From contig JAGALA010000052.1 in the NCBI GenBank assembly GCA_017625935.1, positions 1 to 39,612 of the forward strand: 39,612 nt of DNA, read 5' to 3'. The DNA is from Clostridia bacterium. GTDB taxonomy: Bacteria > Bacillota > Clostridia > Oscillospirales > CAG-272. The notes below the pieces were generated by a model. It was given only the letters and a program-made list of their open reading frames with translations. It did no database searches and had not been told where the DNA came from. Shown here in pieces: positions 16,555 through 25,138 of this stretch (its first letter is position 1; every line of letters starts with the position of its first letter). The position numbers were made by a program, and so were the translations under genes.

Positions 16555-16583
16555 ATTATATCACTAAAAAATGGCAGTGTCAA
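16555..16583 (-). promoter_or_regulatory. Consensus promoter of serS
   Basis: Minus strand TTGACA (16583-16578) and TATAAT (16560-16555) with exactly 17 bases between. Both hexamers are perfect. Confidence 0.8.
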
Positions 16584-16643
16584 GTAATAATTATGCTTAT
16601 ATTTGCATAAGGTGTACTAAAAAACCGTAAAGGAGAAAAGAAT

Positions 16644-18185
16644 ATGATAAGTGAAAAGGAAAAAATAAACGAAGCGCTAAACGGTGCACACCTAACGCTT
16701 CTTTATGACGGCGAAAATCTTGGTGAGGTGAGTGAGGAGTTTTCCTTGCCCGATTATCAAGGAGAGGTATCAAGAATTGTCTGCGTGCGTCCGCAATTTT
16801 TGCTTGAAAACAAGTATATTCACGACACAGGGTCGGGCGTTTTTGTTGATTTTGGCGGCACAGTTACGTATTCGGTAATTTATATAAGCTCAGATGGTGA
16901 GCTTTGTGCCGTACCGCTTTCAAGCTCGTATGAAAACAAAATAGCTCTTGGAGAGGCGGCAGAGCTTTGCAAGCTTTCGGTAAGATGCGAGTCAACCTCT
17001 TGTCGCGTTAGCGCGCCGCGCCGCCTGACCATAAAAACGAAGCTAAGAAGTCGCTTGCGAGCATATAAAAAGCTGAAAAATGAGCCGAAAATCTCGCCTG
17101 CCTCCTCAGCTGAGGAGCTTTTCCTCGAAAGAAATGAAAAAGCAATAGAAGCGGTTGAGATGAAGGAGATTTCATTAAAGGGCATAAAAATGAGCGAGGC
17201 GCTTGAATGTCCAAACGGTACAGTGAAGCCGATTTGGTGCGATGCCTTCGTTTCTCTCGGTGAGGTTAAGGTTGAAAACGGATACGTCAAGGTGAGTGGT
17301 GATGCAACGGTAAAATGCCTAATCACAAGCGAAACAGGCGAGGACGTGGTTGAAAAGACGATGAAAATATCCGAGCAGATAGAGGCGGACGGTGCCGAGG
17401 TCGGTGATTTTGCAAGTGTAAATCCCGTATGCACATCGCTTTCTCTTTCGAGTGAGGAAAAGGACGGCGAAACGGGGTTATATTTTGACCTCACCTGTGA
17501 CCTTGTGGGTGAAGTGATAAGAAATACGGAAAGAAACGTGCTTGCCGACGCTTACTCGACCAAGCATAAATCCTTTGGTACATACAAGGAGCTTGAATAT
17601 TACCGTGCTTTAGGTGCAAAAAACGCCTCGTTTACCGTTTGCGAGGAGAAAAAGAGAAGCGGACACGATGGTGAGAGCGTTGTTTTGGTAATGGGTGAGC
17701 CAATTTGGGAAAAGACCGAGGTTAAGGGGACAAAAGCATACCACCTTGGCAAATTAAACGTGAGCGTCATTATGAAAAACGAGGACGCGATTGAAAACGA
17801 AAAGTACAGCTTGGAGACCTACGAGCTTCCGATAAAATTTGAGGAGGAGCTTGGCAAGGCGGTCAAAAGTCCACTTTCAATTTGTGATTTTACACTCGGG
17901 GCGATTACGGTTAAGCAGGAAAACGAGCGCGCATTTATCACCGCCGAGGTTAACGCATCAACCTCGGTTTTCGAGAAAAATATGCAAAGTTGCCTAAGCG
18001 AGTTAACGATAAACACCGACGAGGAAATCAAAAACGAGCGATCCTGTGTACGAGTTTGCTTTCCACGCGAGGGCGAAACGCTTTGGGACGTATCAAAAAG
18101 ATATAACGCCCCGCTTGCTAAGCTCGCCTCCCAAAACGAGCTTGATAAGAACGCAACCGAGCTTCCAAAATACCTAATAATTTAG
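16644..18185 (+). CDS. SipL-like SPOCS/LysM protein (spore coat morphogenesis)
   Basis: 513 residues, no signal peptide or membrane segment. The body shows repeated beta-rich units of SPOCS (DUF3794) type; one clear opening is LPDYQGEVSRIVCVRP near 36-51, and later units begin near 190 and 330. The last 45 residues are a LysM domain (GETLWDVSKRYNAPLAKLA). In Clostridioides difficile SipL has this layout; its LysM domain binds SpoIVA and it is needed for coat assembly around the forespore. GGAGAAAAG precedes the ATG. It is alone between a promoter region and a strong terminator. I could not identify a sporulation sigma factor promoter with confidence. Confidence 0.78.
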   Translation: MISEKEKINEALNGAHLTLLYDGENLGEVSEEFSLPDYQGEVSRIVCVRPQFLLENKYIHDTGSGVFVDFGGTVTYSVIYISSDGELCAVPLSSSYENKIALGEAAELCKLSVRCESTSCRVSAPRRLTIKTKLRSRLRAYKKLKNEPKISPASSAEELFLERNEKAIEAVEMKEISLKGIKMSEALECPNGTVKPIWCDAFVSLGEVKVENGYVKVSGDATVKCLITSETGEDVVEKTMKISEQIEADGAEVGDFASVNPVCTSLSLSSEEKDGETGLYFDLTCDLVGEVIRNTERNVLADAYSTKHKSFGTYKELEYYRALGAKNASFTVCEEKKRSGHDGESVVLVMGEPIWEKTEVKGTKAYHLGKLNVSVIMKNEDAIENEKYSLETYELPIKFEEELGKAVKSPLSICDFTLGAITVKQENERAFITAEVNASTSVFEKNMQSCLSELTINTDEEIKNERSCVRVCFPREGETLWDVSKRYNAPLAKLASQNELDKNATELPKYLII

Positions 18186-18217
18186 AATTTAAAAAAATTG
18201 AAATTTCTAAAAAACGT

Positions 18218-18252
18218 GACCCTGTGTGCAAATTTTGCACACAGGGTCTTTT
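18218..18252 (+). terminator. Terminator of the SipL-like gene
   Basis: A perfect 15-bp stem, GACCCTGTGTGCAAA with its complement, around a single-base centre (18218-18248), followed by four T residues. Confidence 0.85.
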
Positions 18253-18356
18253 GAATGAATACGTTTTAACGAATCTTCGTGTGTCAAGCATGCTCTTTTT
18301 TCAAAAACAACGAAAGAACCATTTTCCTCTCCCTGCGGCGAAATTTGCAATAATTT

Positions 18357-18382
18357 GTAGGGGATGGCGCCTTCGACATCCC
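18357..18382. repeat. GTAGGGG palindromic repeat, copy 1
   Basis: GTAGGGGATG followed by CATCCC, a 6-bp stem (18361-18366 with 18377-18382). A second GTAGGGG copy at 19418-19440 has a different stem (GGGCGACC with GGTCGTCC), and a third begins at 19463. The 100 bases before it (18253-18356) hold nothing I recognise. Confidence 0.6.
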
Positions 18383-18388
18383 GTAAAT

Positions 18389-18536
18389 CAACGCGTCGCG
18401 TTGTATATCATCAATGCACCGCGTTGTATATCATCACGGTTTACCGTGCATATCACCACACGTATGTGTGAATATCATCAACCGAAGGTTGTATGGAATC
18501 ACGCATAGCGTGTATGAAACTGTACCGTTCGGTACC
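18389..18536. repeat. Tandem mini-hairpin array 3 (seven units)
   Basis: Seven hairpins follow each other every 20-23 bases: CAACGC/GCGTTG, CAATGC/GCGTTG, CACGG/CCGTG, CACAC/GTGTG, CAACC/GGTTG, CACGC/GCGTG and GTACC/GGTAC, with loops of 3-4 bases. The spacers are variants of TATATCAT, drifting to TATGGAAT and TATGAAAC at the right end. The last unit is followed by a seven-T run and could terminate plus-strand transcription. Stem sequences differ but pairing is kept in each unit. Confidence 0.85.
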
Positions 18537-18589
18537 GCTTTTTTTATTTTATGATTAAATTGTAAAATAAAACTGTGAAAGGAACGAAA

Positions 18590-19366
18590 ATGAAAGAATT
18601 TATTAAGCTGCCGCGCGAATTTTTTGAAAATGAGGAAATCTGCAAAAGTCCGGAGCATTTATACCTCTACGTGCATATTTTGTCAAGCGTTGCGTTTGAG
18701 GACGGTACGTTTTCTGTGGTTAACGGAAAAAGAGTCGAGCTTGAAAGGGGGCAAATGGTAACGAGCATAAGAAAGCTCGCAGAAAAAACGGGAATTCCCA
18801 AAAGCAGCGTATCAAGGATGCTCGCGCATTTCAAAAAATGGGACGTGATTTGGACAGACGGTGGGACGTCACAAACCATTATAGCCGTTACGTCCTTGTG
18901 CCCCCTTGGGACACGTGATGGGACAGAAGAAAGCCAAAATATGGGACAATCTTGGGACGAAGAGGCAGAAAGGAAAGGGGAAAAGAGAAAAGAAGCAAAA
19001 GAGAAAAGCTCAAAGGAAAGATTTTCAAAGAGTATAAAGAATAGTAAAAAGAAGAATGTATATGGCACCTTTGAAAACGTCAAGCTCACCGATGAGGAAT
19101 ATGAAAGCTTCAAGTCAAAATTTCCTGTGAATTACGAGCGGTACATAGACGATTTAAGCCATTATATTGCATCACGCGGCGATAAATATAAATCTCACTA
19201 TGCAACACTGCTTACTTGGAACCGCGACAAGAGCGACGAAATGTCAAGCTTTGATACTGACGAGTTTTTCGAGGCGGCGGTAAAGCGCTCGGCGGAGCGC
19301 ATCAGACAGCGCGCGAGCGAGGGGACAGAGGAAAAGCCCGATACCTTTCCCGACCTTGGGTGGTAG
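18590..19366 (+). CDS. Orphan phage/plasmid-type replication (replisome-organiser-like) protein
   Basis: 258 residues. The N-terminal part (1 to about 85) is a winged helix with the segment GQMVTSIRKLAEKTGIPKSS, typical of phage replication proteins that recognise an origin. A Lys/Glu/Ser-rich linker (about 115-155) follows. The C-terminal part carries LTDEEYESFKSKFP and SRGDKYKSHYATLLTW, a module I know from phage and conjugative-element replication proteins. Start ATG 18590 is chosen because AAAGGA lies 7 bases upstream; GTG 18575 has no ribosome site. No helicase loader, integrase or capsid gene is nearby, so it looks like a domesticated or stranded gene. Exact role unknown. Confidence 0.65.
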   Translation: MKEFIKLPREFFENEEICKSPEHLYLYVHILSSVAFEDGTFSVVNGKRVELERGQMVTSIRKLAEKTGIPKSSVSRMLAHFKKWDVIWTDGGTSQTIIAVTSLCPLGTRDGTEESQNMGQSWDEEAERKGEKRKEAKEKSSKERFSKSIKNSKKKNVYGTFENVKLTDEEYESFKSKFPVNYERYIDDLSHYIASRGDKYKSHYATLLTWNRDKSDEMSSFDTDEFFEAAVKRSAERIRQRASEGTEEKPDTFPDLGW

Positions 19367-19417
19367 CTTGCGTAGCAAATCAACGCATCGCCCCATACAA
19401 ATATTTACCGTTTTTCC

Positions 19418-19440
19418 GTAGGGGCGACCATTGGTCGTCC
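19418..19440. repeat. GTAGGGG palindromic repeat, copy 2
   Basis: GTAGGGGCGACC, loop ATT, GGTCGTCC: an 8-bp stem with one G-U pair (19422-19429 with 19433-19440). Confidence 0.6.
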
Positions 19441-19477
19441 GCCGTGAAATAATATACACCTTGTAGGGGAGGGACTC

Positions 19478-19514
19478 GAGAACCCCAAAGCTCAGTTTTC
19501 GCTTTGAGGACCCC
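19478..19514. repeat. GAGAACCCC...GAGGACCCC repeat, copy 1
   Basis: A 37-base unit beginning GAGAACCCCAAAGC and ending GCTTTGAGGACCCC. The other copy (36036-36072) has the same ends, but AAAGC/GCTTT is replaced by AAACC/GGTTT, a compensatory stem change. This copy is nested between GGGGAGGGA and CTCCTCCC. Confidence 0.7.
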
Positions 19515-19555
19515 GTGGCTTGCTCCTCCCGCGTTGCTTTGTGAGTACCCGTTCC

Positions 19556-19598
19556 CCTCATCCACCATAAATGGTCCCCCTTCCCCACCGGGGAAGGC
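19556..19598 (+). repeat. CCTCATCC-type palindromic repeat, copy 2
   Basis: CCTCATCC, then ACCAT-aa-ATGGT, then CCTTCCCC-acc-GGGGAAGGC. It is the same three-part layout as 3413-3463 with another small hairpin. Confidence 0.7.
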
Positions 19599-19613
19599 AT
19601 TGGCAACAATTCA

Positions 19614-19661
19614 TGGCGTTAGCCAATTTATGCGTTTGCGCAATTTATTACACGAATGTGT
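19614..19661. repeat. Tandem mini-hairpin array 4
   Basis: Three hairpins, TGGC-gtta-GCCA, TGCG-tttg-CGCA and ACAC-gaat-GTGT, are separated by ATTTA/ATTTATT spacers. The logic is as in arrays 1-3 but with another spacer. The stretch from 19662 to 19936 is AT-rich and holds nothing else I can name. Confidence 0.7.
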
Positions 19662-19936
19662 GCATAATAGTCATCAAAAAAATATTGCTCCCCCGAAAAA
19701 GATAGGAAAAATGCGGAAATATCTCTTGATTTTATGAGAAACAAACCTTGAAAAAGAGAAGCGAAAAAATAAGGGAATATTCATTTTTGGCTTTTGCCGA
19801 TATTCAATATTTGGTCAAAACGTAGAATTTTTTGTTTATTTTCCCAACTTTTTATTGATTGGTTAACTAACAAATTTTGTTGCTTTTGCACAAAGATGTT
19901 TTACACTTGTCTATTATGAAACGAAAATCACATCTG

Positions 19937-20118
19937 TGTGGAAAGAGCTTTTTGGGTGTGGAAAAGTTAGTGGAAAAAGTGCAAAACTCCAACAAATCCG
20001 CGTCGGATTTCCACTTTTCCACGCTTTTGGGGTGTGGAAAAGTGGAAAATGCCCATCAATTTTACTCAAATGCCGAAAATGTGAGGTGTAGAAAAAAATA
20101 AATTTTCAATTTTCCACT
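19937..20118. promoter_or_regulatory. Cluster of eight TTTTCCAC-type boxes (possible origin or iterons)
   Basis: GTGGAAAR or its complement occurs at 19937, 19957, 19969, 20007, 20015, 20033, 20041 and 20110, in both orientations. Two copies are exactly TGTGGAAAA, the complement of TTTTCCACA, one base from the DnaA box TTATCCACA. AT-rich stretches flank the cluster on both sides. It lies about 570 bases downstream of the replication-type gene. I infer a replication-origin or initiator-binding function. From 20119 to 20279 I see only a small ATTCAC/GTGAAT hairpin. Confidence 0.4.
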
Positions 20119-20279
20119 TGACAAGAAATATGCAAAAAACGCGATTTTCATTCACCCACAAGTGAATATTTTTTGTCTAAATTGCACAAAGGTCGTGAAA
20201 GACAAGGCTTTGCGCCACTTTTTTGTTTAGCGCGTTAAAGCGTTAAATTGTAAGAAAGCATTATTCTAAAATCGACTAT

Positions 20280-20555
20280 TTACCGTTTTTTGACGATAAG
20301 CGCGCTCAAATCCTTGTTTTTCACCCTCACTATGTACCATATTGCAAGCTCACATGATAAAATTACGAGCGACAAGGCGAGGGAAAGGCACATAGACGGT
20401 ATCTCCGCCTGCATAAAAAGCGATTCTACGCCGCCAATTCCGAGCGCGCACCGCAAAACAATCAGGGCAAACACGATTTCTATAATTGCAAGCAGCTTGA
20501 AAATTCGCATTTCCCATTCAAGCTCGCATTTTTGGGGCTTTTCACCGTGCTTCAT
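20280..20555 (-). CDS. Small two-pass membrane protein, unknown
   Basis: 91 residues. A charged N-terminus (1-15), two hydrophobic segments (about 17-40 and 50-77) and a basic tail. I do not recognise a family. A strong ribosome site (AAGGGGGTGAG, 4-5 bases before the ATG) supports it being real. It is transcribed away from tilS, from an AT-rich shared gap of about 290 bases (20556-20843) in which I see no other feature except weak promoter-like hexamers near 20733-20780. Confidence 0.6.
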   Translation of the reverse strand: MKHGEKPQKCELEWEMRIFKLLAIIEIVFALIVLRCALGIGGVESLFMQAEIPSMCLSLALSLVILSCELAIWYIVRVKNKDLSALIVKKR

Positions 20556-20843
20556 TTTCTCACCCCCTTAATTTCTCAAATATGAAAAGAATATCTTCAA
20601 GCTCTATTTTACACCAAGTGACCTATCCGCTTCAAGGAACAATATTTTCCATTCGATAGCGCGCAAGAGGTATGCGCTACTTGTTCATAATGTGAACGAA
20701 AGCTGAAAATCTATAATTTTTAGTAATTTCTATTGCATTTTTTGAAAAAATAATGTAATATTAAATAAATTGTGCATAATATATGAAGCGCGCTCTGTGC
20801 GCCCGTAGGCTTGTGCGCCCGACAAAATTCAAGGAGAAGCATC

Positions 20844-22157
20844 GTGCAAAGAAAAATCGAGCAAACGGTTTCAAAGTACCGTATGGATGAAATATACGAC
20901 GGTGCGCTGCTTGGCTTCTCAGGCGGAGCTGACTCCAGCGCCTTGCTCCACTTTATGAAGGACCGCACAAAAAATCTTCTCTGTGTTCATATCAATCATA
21001 TGATAAGAGGGGACGAGGCAGACAGGGACGAAGCGCACGCAAAGGGAATATGTGAGCAATACGGCGTGAAATTCCTCTCCTTTAAGCTCGATATTCCGAA
21101 AATTGCCAAGGAAACAGGCAAGGGGCTTGAGGAAGCCGCACGCGACGCACGCTACGAGGTTTTTTACAGTATTCTTGAAAATAACCCCGAATATAAATGT
21201 ATCGTTACCGCACACAATTCCGACGATAATCTTGAAACGGTGGTTTTCAATCTGACGCGCGGCACAGGTCCACGCGGGCTTTGCGGCATTAGCGCCGTGC
21301 AGGGAAATATTTTCCGTCCGCTCATCGAGGTTTCAAAGGAAGAAATCCTCGCTTACTGCCAAGAAAACGAAATCCCGTACGTTTGTGACTCGACAAATGA
21401 GGATACGAAATATACAAGAAATCATATAAGGCACAAAATTATCCCCGAGCTCAAATCACTCAATCCAAGCGTGCTTAACTCAGCTATTCATTTGGGTGAA
21501 ATTTTGCGTGCGGATGAAAGTTATTTTGAAAAACAGGTTGACTCCCTGATTGCAAGCGGTATAACTCGCGAAAAAATTCCGCTTGACACCTTCAACGCGC
21601 TTGACTACCCGATTGCCTCGCGCCTTATCGTTAGGCTTTTCGGCGACTCGCTTGACTTTGTTTCGCAAAAAAGCATAATTGAGCTTGCAAAAAAAGGTGA
21701 GGTCGGCTCGTATATCTGCTTGCACGATGGCAATATCTTCAAAATAGAACGCGGCTACGCGCACTTTACATGCGCCGAGGATATAAAGACGCTTTCATAT
21801 GAATATGAAATAGGCGAGCTTACATATTTGCCCGAGCCCGACCTATATATATCGGTAAATAAAGAGGACGCGCCAAGCGGCTACGTCCCCAAGTATAAAA
21901 TTTCACTAAACAGCGAAAAGGTGAAAAAACCGCTTACCGCGCGCTCACGCAAAAACGGAGATACGATAAAGCACGGCGGTATGACCAAAAAAATAAAAAA
22001 GCTTTTTGTGGATAAGCATATTCCGTCGCACCTGCGTGACAAAATTCCGCTTATTCTGTCAGATGGAAAAATAATTGCCGTGCCCGGCATCTGTGTTAGC
22101 GATACGCATTCGGGCAAGGACCTTATAATTACGATTTTTGAGAGGGAACAAAAATGA
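20844..22157 (+). CDS. tilS: tRNA(Ile)-lysidine synthase
   Basis: 437 residues from GTG 20844, with AAGGAG 7 bases upstream; the GTG 33 bases further up lacks a ribosome site. The N-type ATP pyrophosphatase domain has the PP-loop FSGGADSSAL near the N-terminus and the HINHMIRGDEAD segment. The C-terminal region from about 375 is the TilS C-domain, including RSRKNGDTIKHGGMTKKIKK and the end segment. It converts C34 of tRNA-Ile(CAU) to lysidine so that AUA is read as isoleucine, and is essential. The stop overlaps the hpt start by 4 bases. Confidence 0.94.
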   Translation: MQRKIEQTVSKYRMDEIYDGALLGFSGGADSSALLHFMKDRTKNLLCVHINHMIRGDEADRDEAHAKGICEQYGVKFLSFKLDIPKIAKETGKGLEEAARDARYEVFYSILENNPEYKCIVTAHNSDDNLETVVFNLTRGTGPRGLCGISAVQGNIFRPLIEVSKEEILAYCQENEIPYVCDSTNEDTKYTRNHIRHKIIPELKSLNPSVLNSAIHLGEILRADESYFEKQVDSLIASGITREKIPLDTFNALDYPIASRLIVRLFGDSLDFVSQKSIIELAKKGEVGSYICLHDGNIFKIERGYAHFTCAEDIKTLSYEYEIGELTYLPEPDLYISVNKEDAPSGYVPKYKISLNSEKVKKPLTARSRKNGDTIKHGGMTKKIKKLFVDKHIPSHLRDKIPLILSDGKIIAVPGICVSDTHSGKDLIITIFEREQK

Positions 22158-22699
22158 TTAAGGACGTAAAAAGCATACTTTTGAACGAAAAGGAGCTTGA
22201 TGAAATCACAAGCACCTTAGCCAAAAAAATAGAAAACGATTATCAGGACAAAAATCTGCTTCTTTTGGGAATACTAAAGGGAAGCGTGGTGTTTATGTCC
22301 GACCTAATGAAAAAAATCAACTTGCCTATGCAAATTGATTTTATGAAGGTTTCATCATACGGTGCGGGAACAAAGACAACAGGAAAGATTAACATTATGC
22401 TTGACCTCCACAGAAATGACCTTTCCAAGCTTGATATTTTGATAATTGAGGATATTATCGACAGCGGAAGAACCCTTTCGTACCTCAGTGAGTATCTCAG
22501 GCTTGCGGGCGCAAAGAGCGTAAAAACCGTAACGCTGCTTGATAAGCCGTCACGCAGAGAGGTTGAGTTCACACCCGACTATTGCGGCACCACAATCCCC
22601 GACGAGTTTGTTGTCGGCTACGGCCTTGACTACGCAGAGAACTACCGTACCCTTCCGTACGTGGCAATCTTGAAGCCAAGAGTATATAAATCCAAGTAA
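22154..22699 (+). CDS. hpt: Hypoxanthine phosphoribosyltransferase
   Basis: 181 residues, the usual length. The PRPP-binding motif EDIIDSGRTLS lies near residues 98-108, and GVLKGSVVF-like LGILKGSVVFMSDL near 37 forms the dimer/loop I region. It salvages hypoxanthine (and guanine) to IMP and GMP. It is translationally coupled to tilS (ATGA). The tilS-hpt-ftsH order is conserved in Firmicutes, where TilS and Hpt have been reported to act together on ftsH expression in Bacillus. Confidence 0.94.
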   Translation: MIKDVKSILLNEKELDEITSTLAKKIENDYQDKNLLLLGILKGSVVFMSDLMKKINLPMQIDFMKVSSYGAGTKTTGKINIMLDLHRNDLSKLDILIIEDIIDSGRTLSYLSEYLRLAGAKSVKTVTLLDKPSRREVEFTPDYCGTTIPDEFVVGYGLDYAENYRTLPYVAILKPRVYKSK

Positions 22700-22710
22700 G
22701 GAGATAATAG

Positions 22711-24888
22711 ATGAAGAAAAAAATAAACATTGGCGCAATAATATTTTATCTCGTTATAATTGCCGTGCTTATCGGCTCGATTATTGCAATCTTCAACGGC
22801 TACGCAAAGCCCGAGACCTGCTCCTATTACGAAATGATTGGCTATTTTGAGAGAAATGAGGTTTACGGCTACAAGTTCAACCTCAATAACAATAAAATGA
22901 CTATTATAGTAAAGGATGAGGAGGGGAATGATAAGTCCCTTGTGTGCCTCTTCACGCAGGTTGAGTATCACGATTTCTTCGCTCCTAATAACGGAAACGG
23001 AGACCTTCAAAAAATAGAAAATACGTGGGAGGGCAACTCCGCTTGGAATTTAGCACCCGATGCACGTATTATAGTTCCGCCGAACAACTTTAACTGGGCA
23101 ACAATTCTTTCATTCTTGCCGACGGTTCTTATGTTTGCGGGTATAATAGTTTTTGTTATTTTCATCCTTCGCCAGTCCAAAAAGGACGGTATGGGCGGCT
23201 TTGGAAAATCCAAGGCAAGAACGGTTAGCGAGGGCGACAAAAAGGTTACCTTTGCTGACGTTGCAGGCGCAGATGAGGAAAAGGAGGAGCTTGAGGAGTG
23301 CGTTGAGTACCTCAAAAATCCTTCAAAATTCACACACCTCGGCGCAAAAATCCCACACGGCGTGCTTTTAGTAGGCCCTCCCGGCACAGGTAAAACGCTT
23401 GTTGCCAAGGCTGTTGCGGGCGAGGCAGGCGTTCCCTTCTACTCAATGTCAGGCTCTGACTTTGTTGAAATGTACGTCGGTGTCGGCGCTTCCCGTGTAA
23501 GAGATCTTTTTGACAACGCAAGAAAATCACCCGCCGCAATTATATTTATAGATGAAATAGATGCAGTCGGACGTCAAAGAGGCGCAGGCCTTGGCGGCGG
23601 TCACGACGAAAGAGAGCAAACCCTTAACCAGCTTCTCGTTGAAATGGACGGCTTTGACGGACACTCGGGAATTATAGTTATGGCGGCAACCAACCGCCCC
23701 GATATTCTTGACTCCGCGCTTCTTCGTCCGGGCAGATTTGACCGCCAGGTTACAATAGGCTACCCCGACATCAAGGGCAGAGAGGCAATTTTGGAGGTTC
23801 ACTCAAAGAACAAGCCGTTTGAGGAGAGCGTTGACCTTCACAAGGTTGCGCAAACAACCGTTGGCTTCACAGGTGCAGACCTTGCAAACCTGTTAAACGA
23901 AAGCGCGCTTTTGGCTGCTCGCCGCGGCAAAAGCCTTATCGGTATGGCTGAAATTGAGGACTCTATGATTAAAATTACCGTAGGTACTCAAAAGAAGGCA
24001 AGACGTATGAATGAAAAGGAAAGACGCAACACCGCTTATCACGAGGCAGGTCACGCAATTCTTTCGCACGTTTTACCGTCACAGGACCCTGTTCGCCAAA
24101 TTTCAATTATCCCGAGCGGACGCGCCCTTGGCTACACCTTGACACCTCCAACTGAGGATAAGTACAGCGAGTCCAAGCAGGAAATGAAGGAAAGAATCGC
24201 TATGATGCTTGGCGGACGCGTTGCTGAGCAGATTGTCTTTGGCGACTATACGGGCGGCGCATCTAACGATATTATGCGTGCGACAGAGGTTGCAAGAAAA
24301 ATGGTTACCGTTTACGGTATGAGCGAGGAGCTTGGTACGATTCACTACGGCTCATCTCATAGCCAAAGCGAGGTGTTCCTCGGCAGAGATTTCTCGCAAA
24401 ACCCCGACTACTCCGATGCAACCGCTGCTAAAATTGACGCGGAAATTAAGAAAATCGTTGACGAGTCATATAATATGGCTAAGGAAATTCTTACCCAAAA
24501 GCGCGAAAAGCTTGATTTCATTACCGAATTCTTAATGCGCAACGAAATTATGGACGACGAGCAGTTTGCTCTCGCTATGCAGGACGGCGTTACGATGGAG
24601 GAAGTTGAATCCTTGATGACTGAAAAGAAAAGACGCAGCGAGGAGGAAAACAAGCGCCGCACAGAGGAGCTTCGTCGTAAAAAGGAAGAGGAGGAGGCAG
24701 AGCGCAGACGCCTAGAACGCGAGCTTGGCTTGTCCGACGACTCGCAGGAAAATGCTTCTCTTGAAGCACCCAAGGCTGACAACGAGGTTACCGTGGACGA
24801 AGAGGATTTTGCGGGCGAAAAAGCACCCGAAAACGAAGAAGCAAAAAAAGAGGATACCGACAACCAATCAAACGAAGACCTTAAGTAA
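22711..24888 (+). CDS. ftsH: ATP-dependent zinc metalloprotease FtsH
   Basis: 725 residues. TM1 (about 8-28), an extracytoplasmic domain (30-127), TM2 (about 130-153), then an AAA domain with Walker A GPPGTGKT (222-229), Walker B FIDEID (279-284) and the arginine fingers in LRPGRFDR. The M41 protease domain has zinc motif HEAGH (444-448). It degrades misfolded membrane proteins and some regulators. After about residue 630 there is a long Glu/Lys/Arg coiled coil and then a very acidic tail rich in Asp, Glu and Asn, longer than in E. coli. AAGGAG is 7 bases before the ATG. Confidence 0.96.
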   Translation: MKKKINIGAIIFYLVIIAVLIGSIIAIFNGYAKPETCSYYEMIGYFERNEVYGYKFNLNNNKMTIIVKDEEGNDKSLVCLFTQVEYHDFFAPNNGNGDLQKIENTWEGNSAWNLAPDARIIVPPNNFNWATILSFLPTVLMFAGIIVFVIFILRQSKKDGMGGFGKSKARTVSEGDKKVTFADVAGADEEKEELEECVEYLKNPSKFTHLGAKIPHGVLLVGPPGTGKTLVAKAVAGEAGVPFYSMSGSDFVEMYVGVGASRVRDLFDNARKSPAAIIFIDEIDAVGRQRGAGLGGGHDEREQTLNQLLVEMDGFDGHSGIIVMAATNRPDILDSALLRPGRFDRQVTIGYPDIKGREAILEVHSKNKPFEESVDLHKVAQTTVGFTGADLANLLNESALLAARRGKSLIGMAEIEDSMIKITVGTQKKARRMNEKERRNTAYHEAGHAILSHVLPSQDPVRQISIIPSGRALGYTLTPPTEDKYSESKQEMKERIAMMLGGRVAEQIVFGDYTGGASNDIMRATEVARKMVTVYGMSEELGTIHYGSSHSQSEVFLGRDFSQNPDYSDATAAKIDAEIKKIVDESYNMAKEILTQKREKLDFITEFLMRNEIMDDEQFALAMQDGVTMEEVESLMTEKKRRSEEENKRRTEELRRKKEEEEAERRRLERELGLSDDSQENASLEAPKADNEVTVDEEDFAGEKAPENEEAKKEDTDNQSNEDLK

Positions 24889-24917
24889 TCTTCTTTTTCA
24901 TCTTAATTTTATAATAT

Positions 24918-24965
24918 AAAGAGATAACAAATCGGTATTCAGCCGAAGCGTTATCTCTTTTTTTT
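24918..24965 (+). terminator. Terminator of tilS-hpt-ftsH
   Basis: An 11-bp perfect stem AAAGAGATAAC (24918-24928) with GTTATCTCTTT (24950-24960), followed by a T run. Confidence 0.87.
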
Positions 24966-25072
24966 GCTTGCTTAAGCTTATGTTTATAAAGAGCATTTAT
25001 AAATAATATAGTTAATTTGCACAAAAACTATGGTATACAATTGTTCAAATAACCAAAAAGTTCACAATGACC

Positions 25073-25101
25073 TTGACAGTTTCGCTACAATATTATATAA
25101 T
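25073..25101 (+). promoter_or_regulatory. Perfect consensus promoter of the repeat lipoprotein
   Basis: TTGACA (25073-25078), 17 bases, TATAAT (25096-25101). Just upstream, ATTGT (25040) and ACAAT (25064) form a spaced inverted repeat that could be an operator. AAGGAG follows at 25127, 6 bases before the ATG. Strong expression is implied. Confidence 0.8.
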
Positions 25102-25138
25102 AATGATGTGAAAAATTAATTTCATTAAGGAGACAATT

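Noticed and set aside
16505..16560. T-box riboswitch for serS
   Set aside because: Only about 46 bases separate promoter and ribosome site, with no specifier stem or T-box sequence.
18389..18536. CRISPR array
   Set aside because: Units are only 20-23 bases, the constant part is the short spacer, each variable part is itself a palindrome, and no cas genes are present.
19877..20101. A 74-codon open frame over the TTTTCCAC cluster
   Set aside because: There is no ribosome site, and its repeated Val-Glu-Lys comes from translating the GTGGAAA boxes.
23007..24863. Long antisense frames opposite ftsH and other genes
   Set aside because: They mirror codon bias of the sense gene, lack ribosome sites and show no recognisable family.
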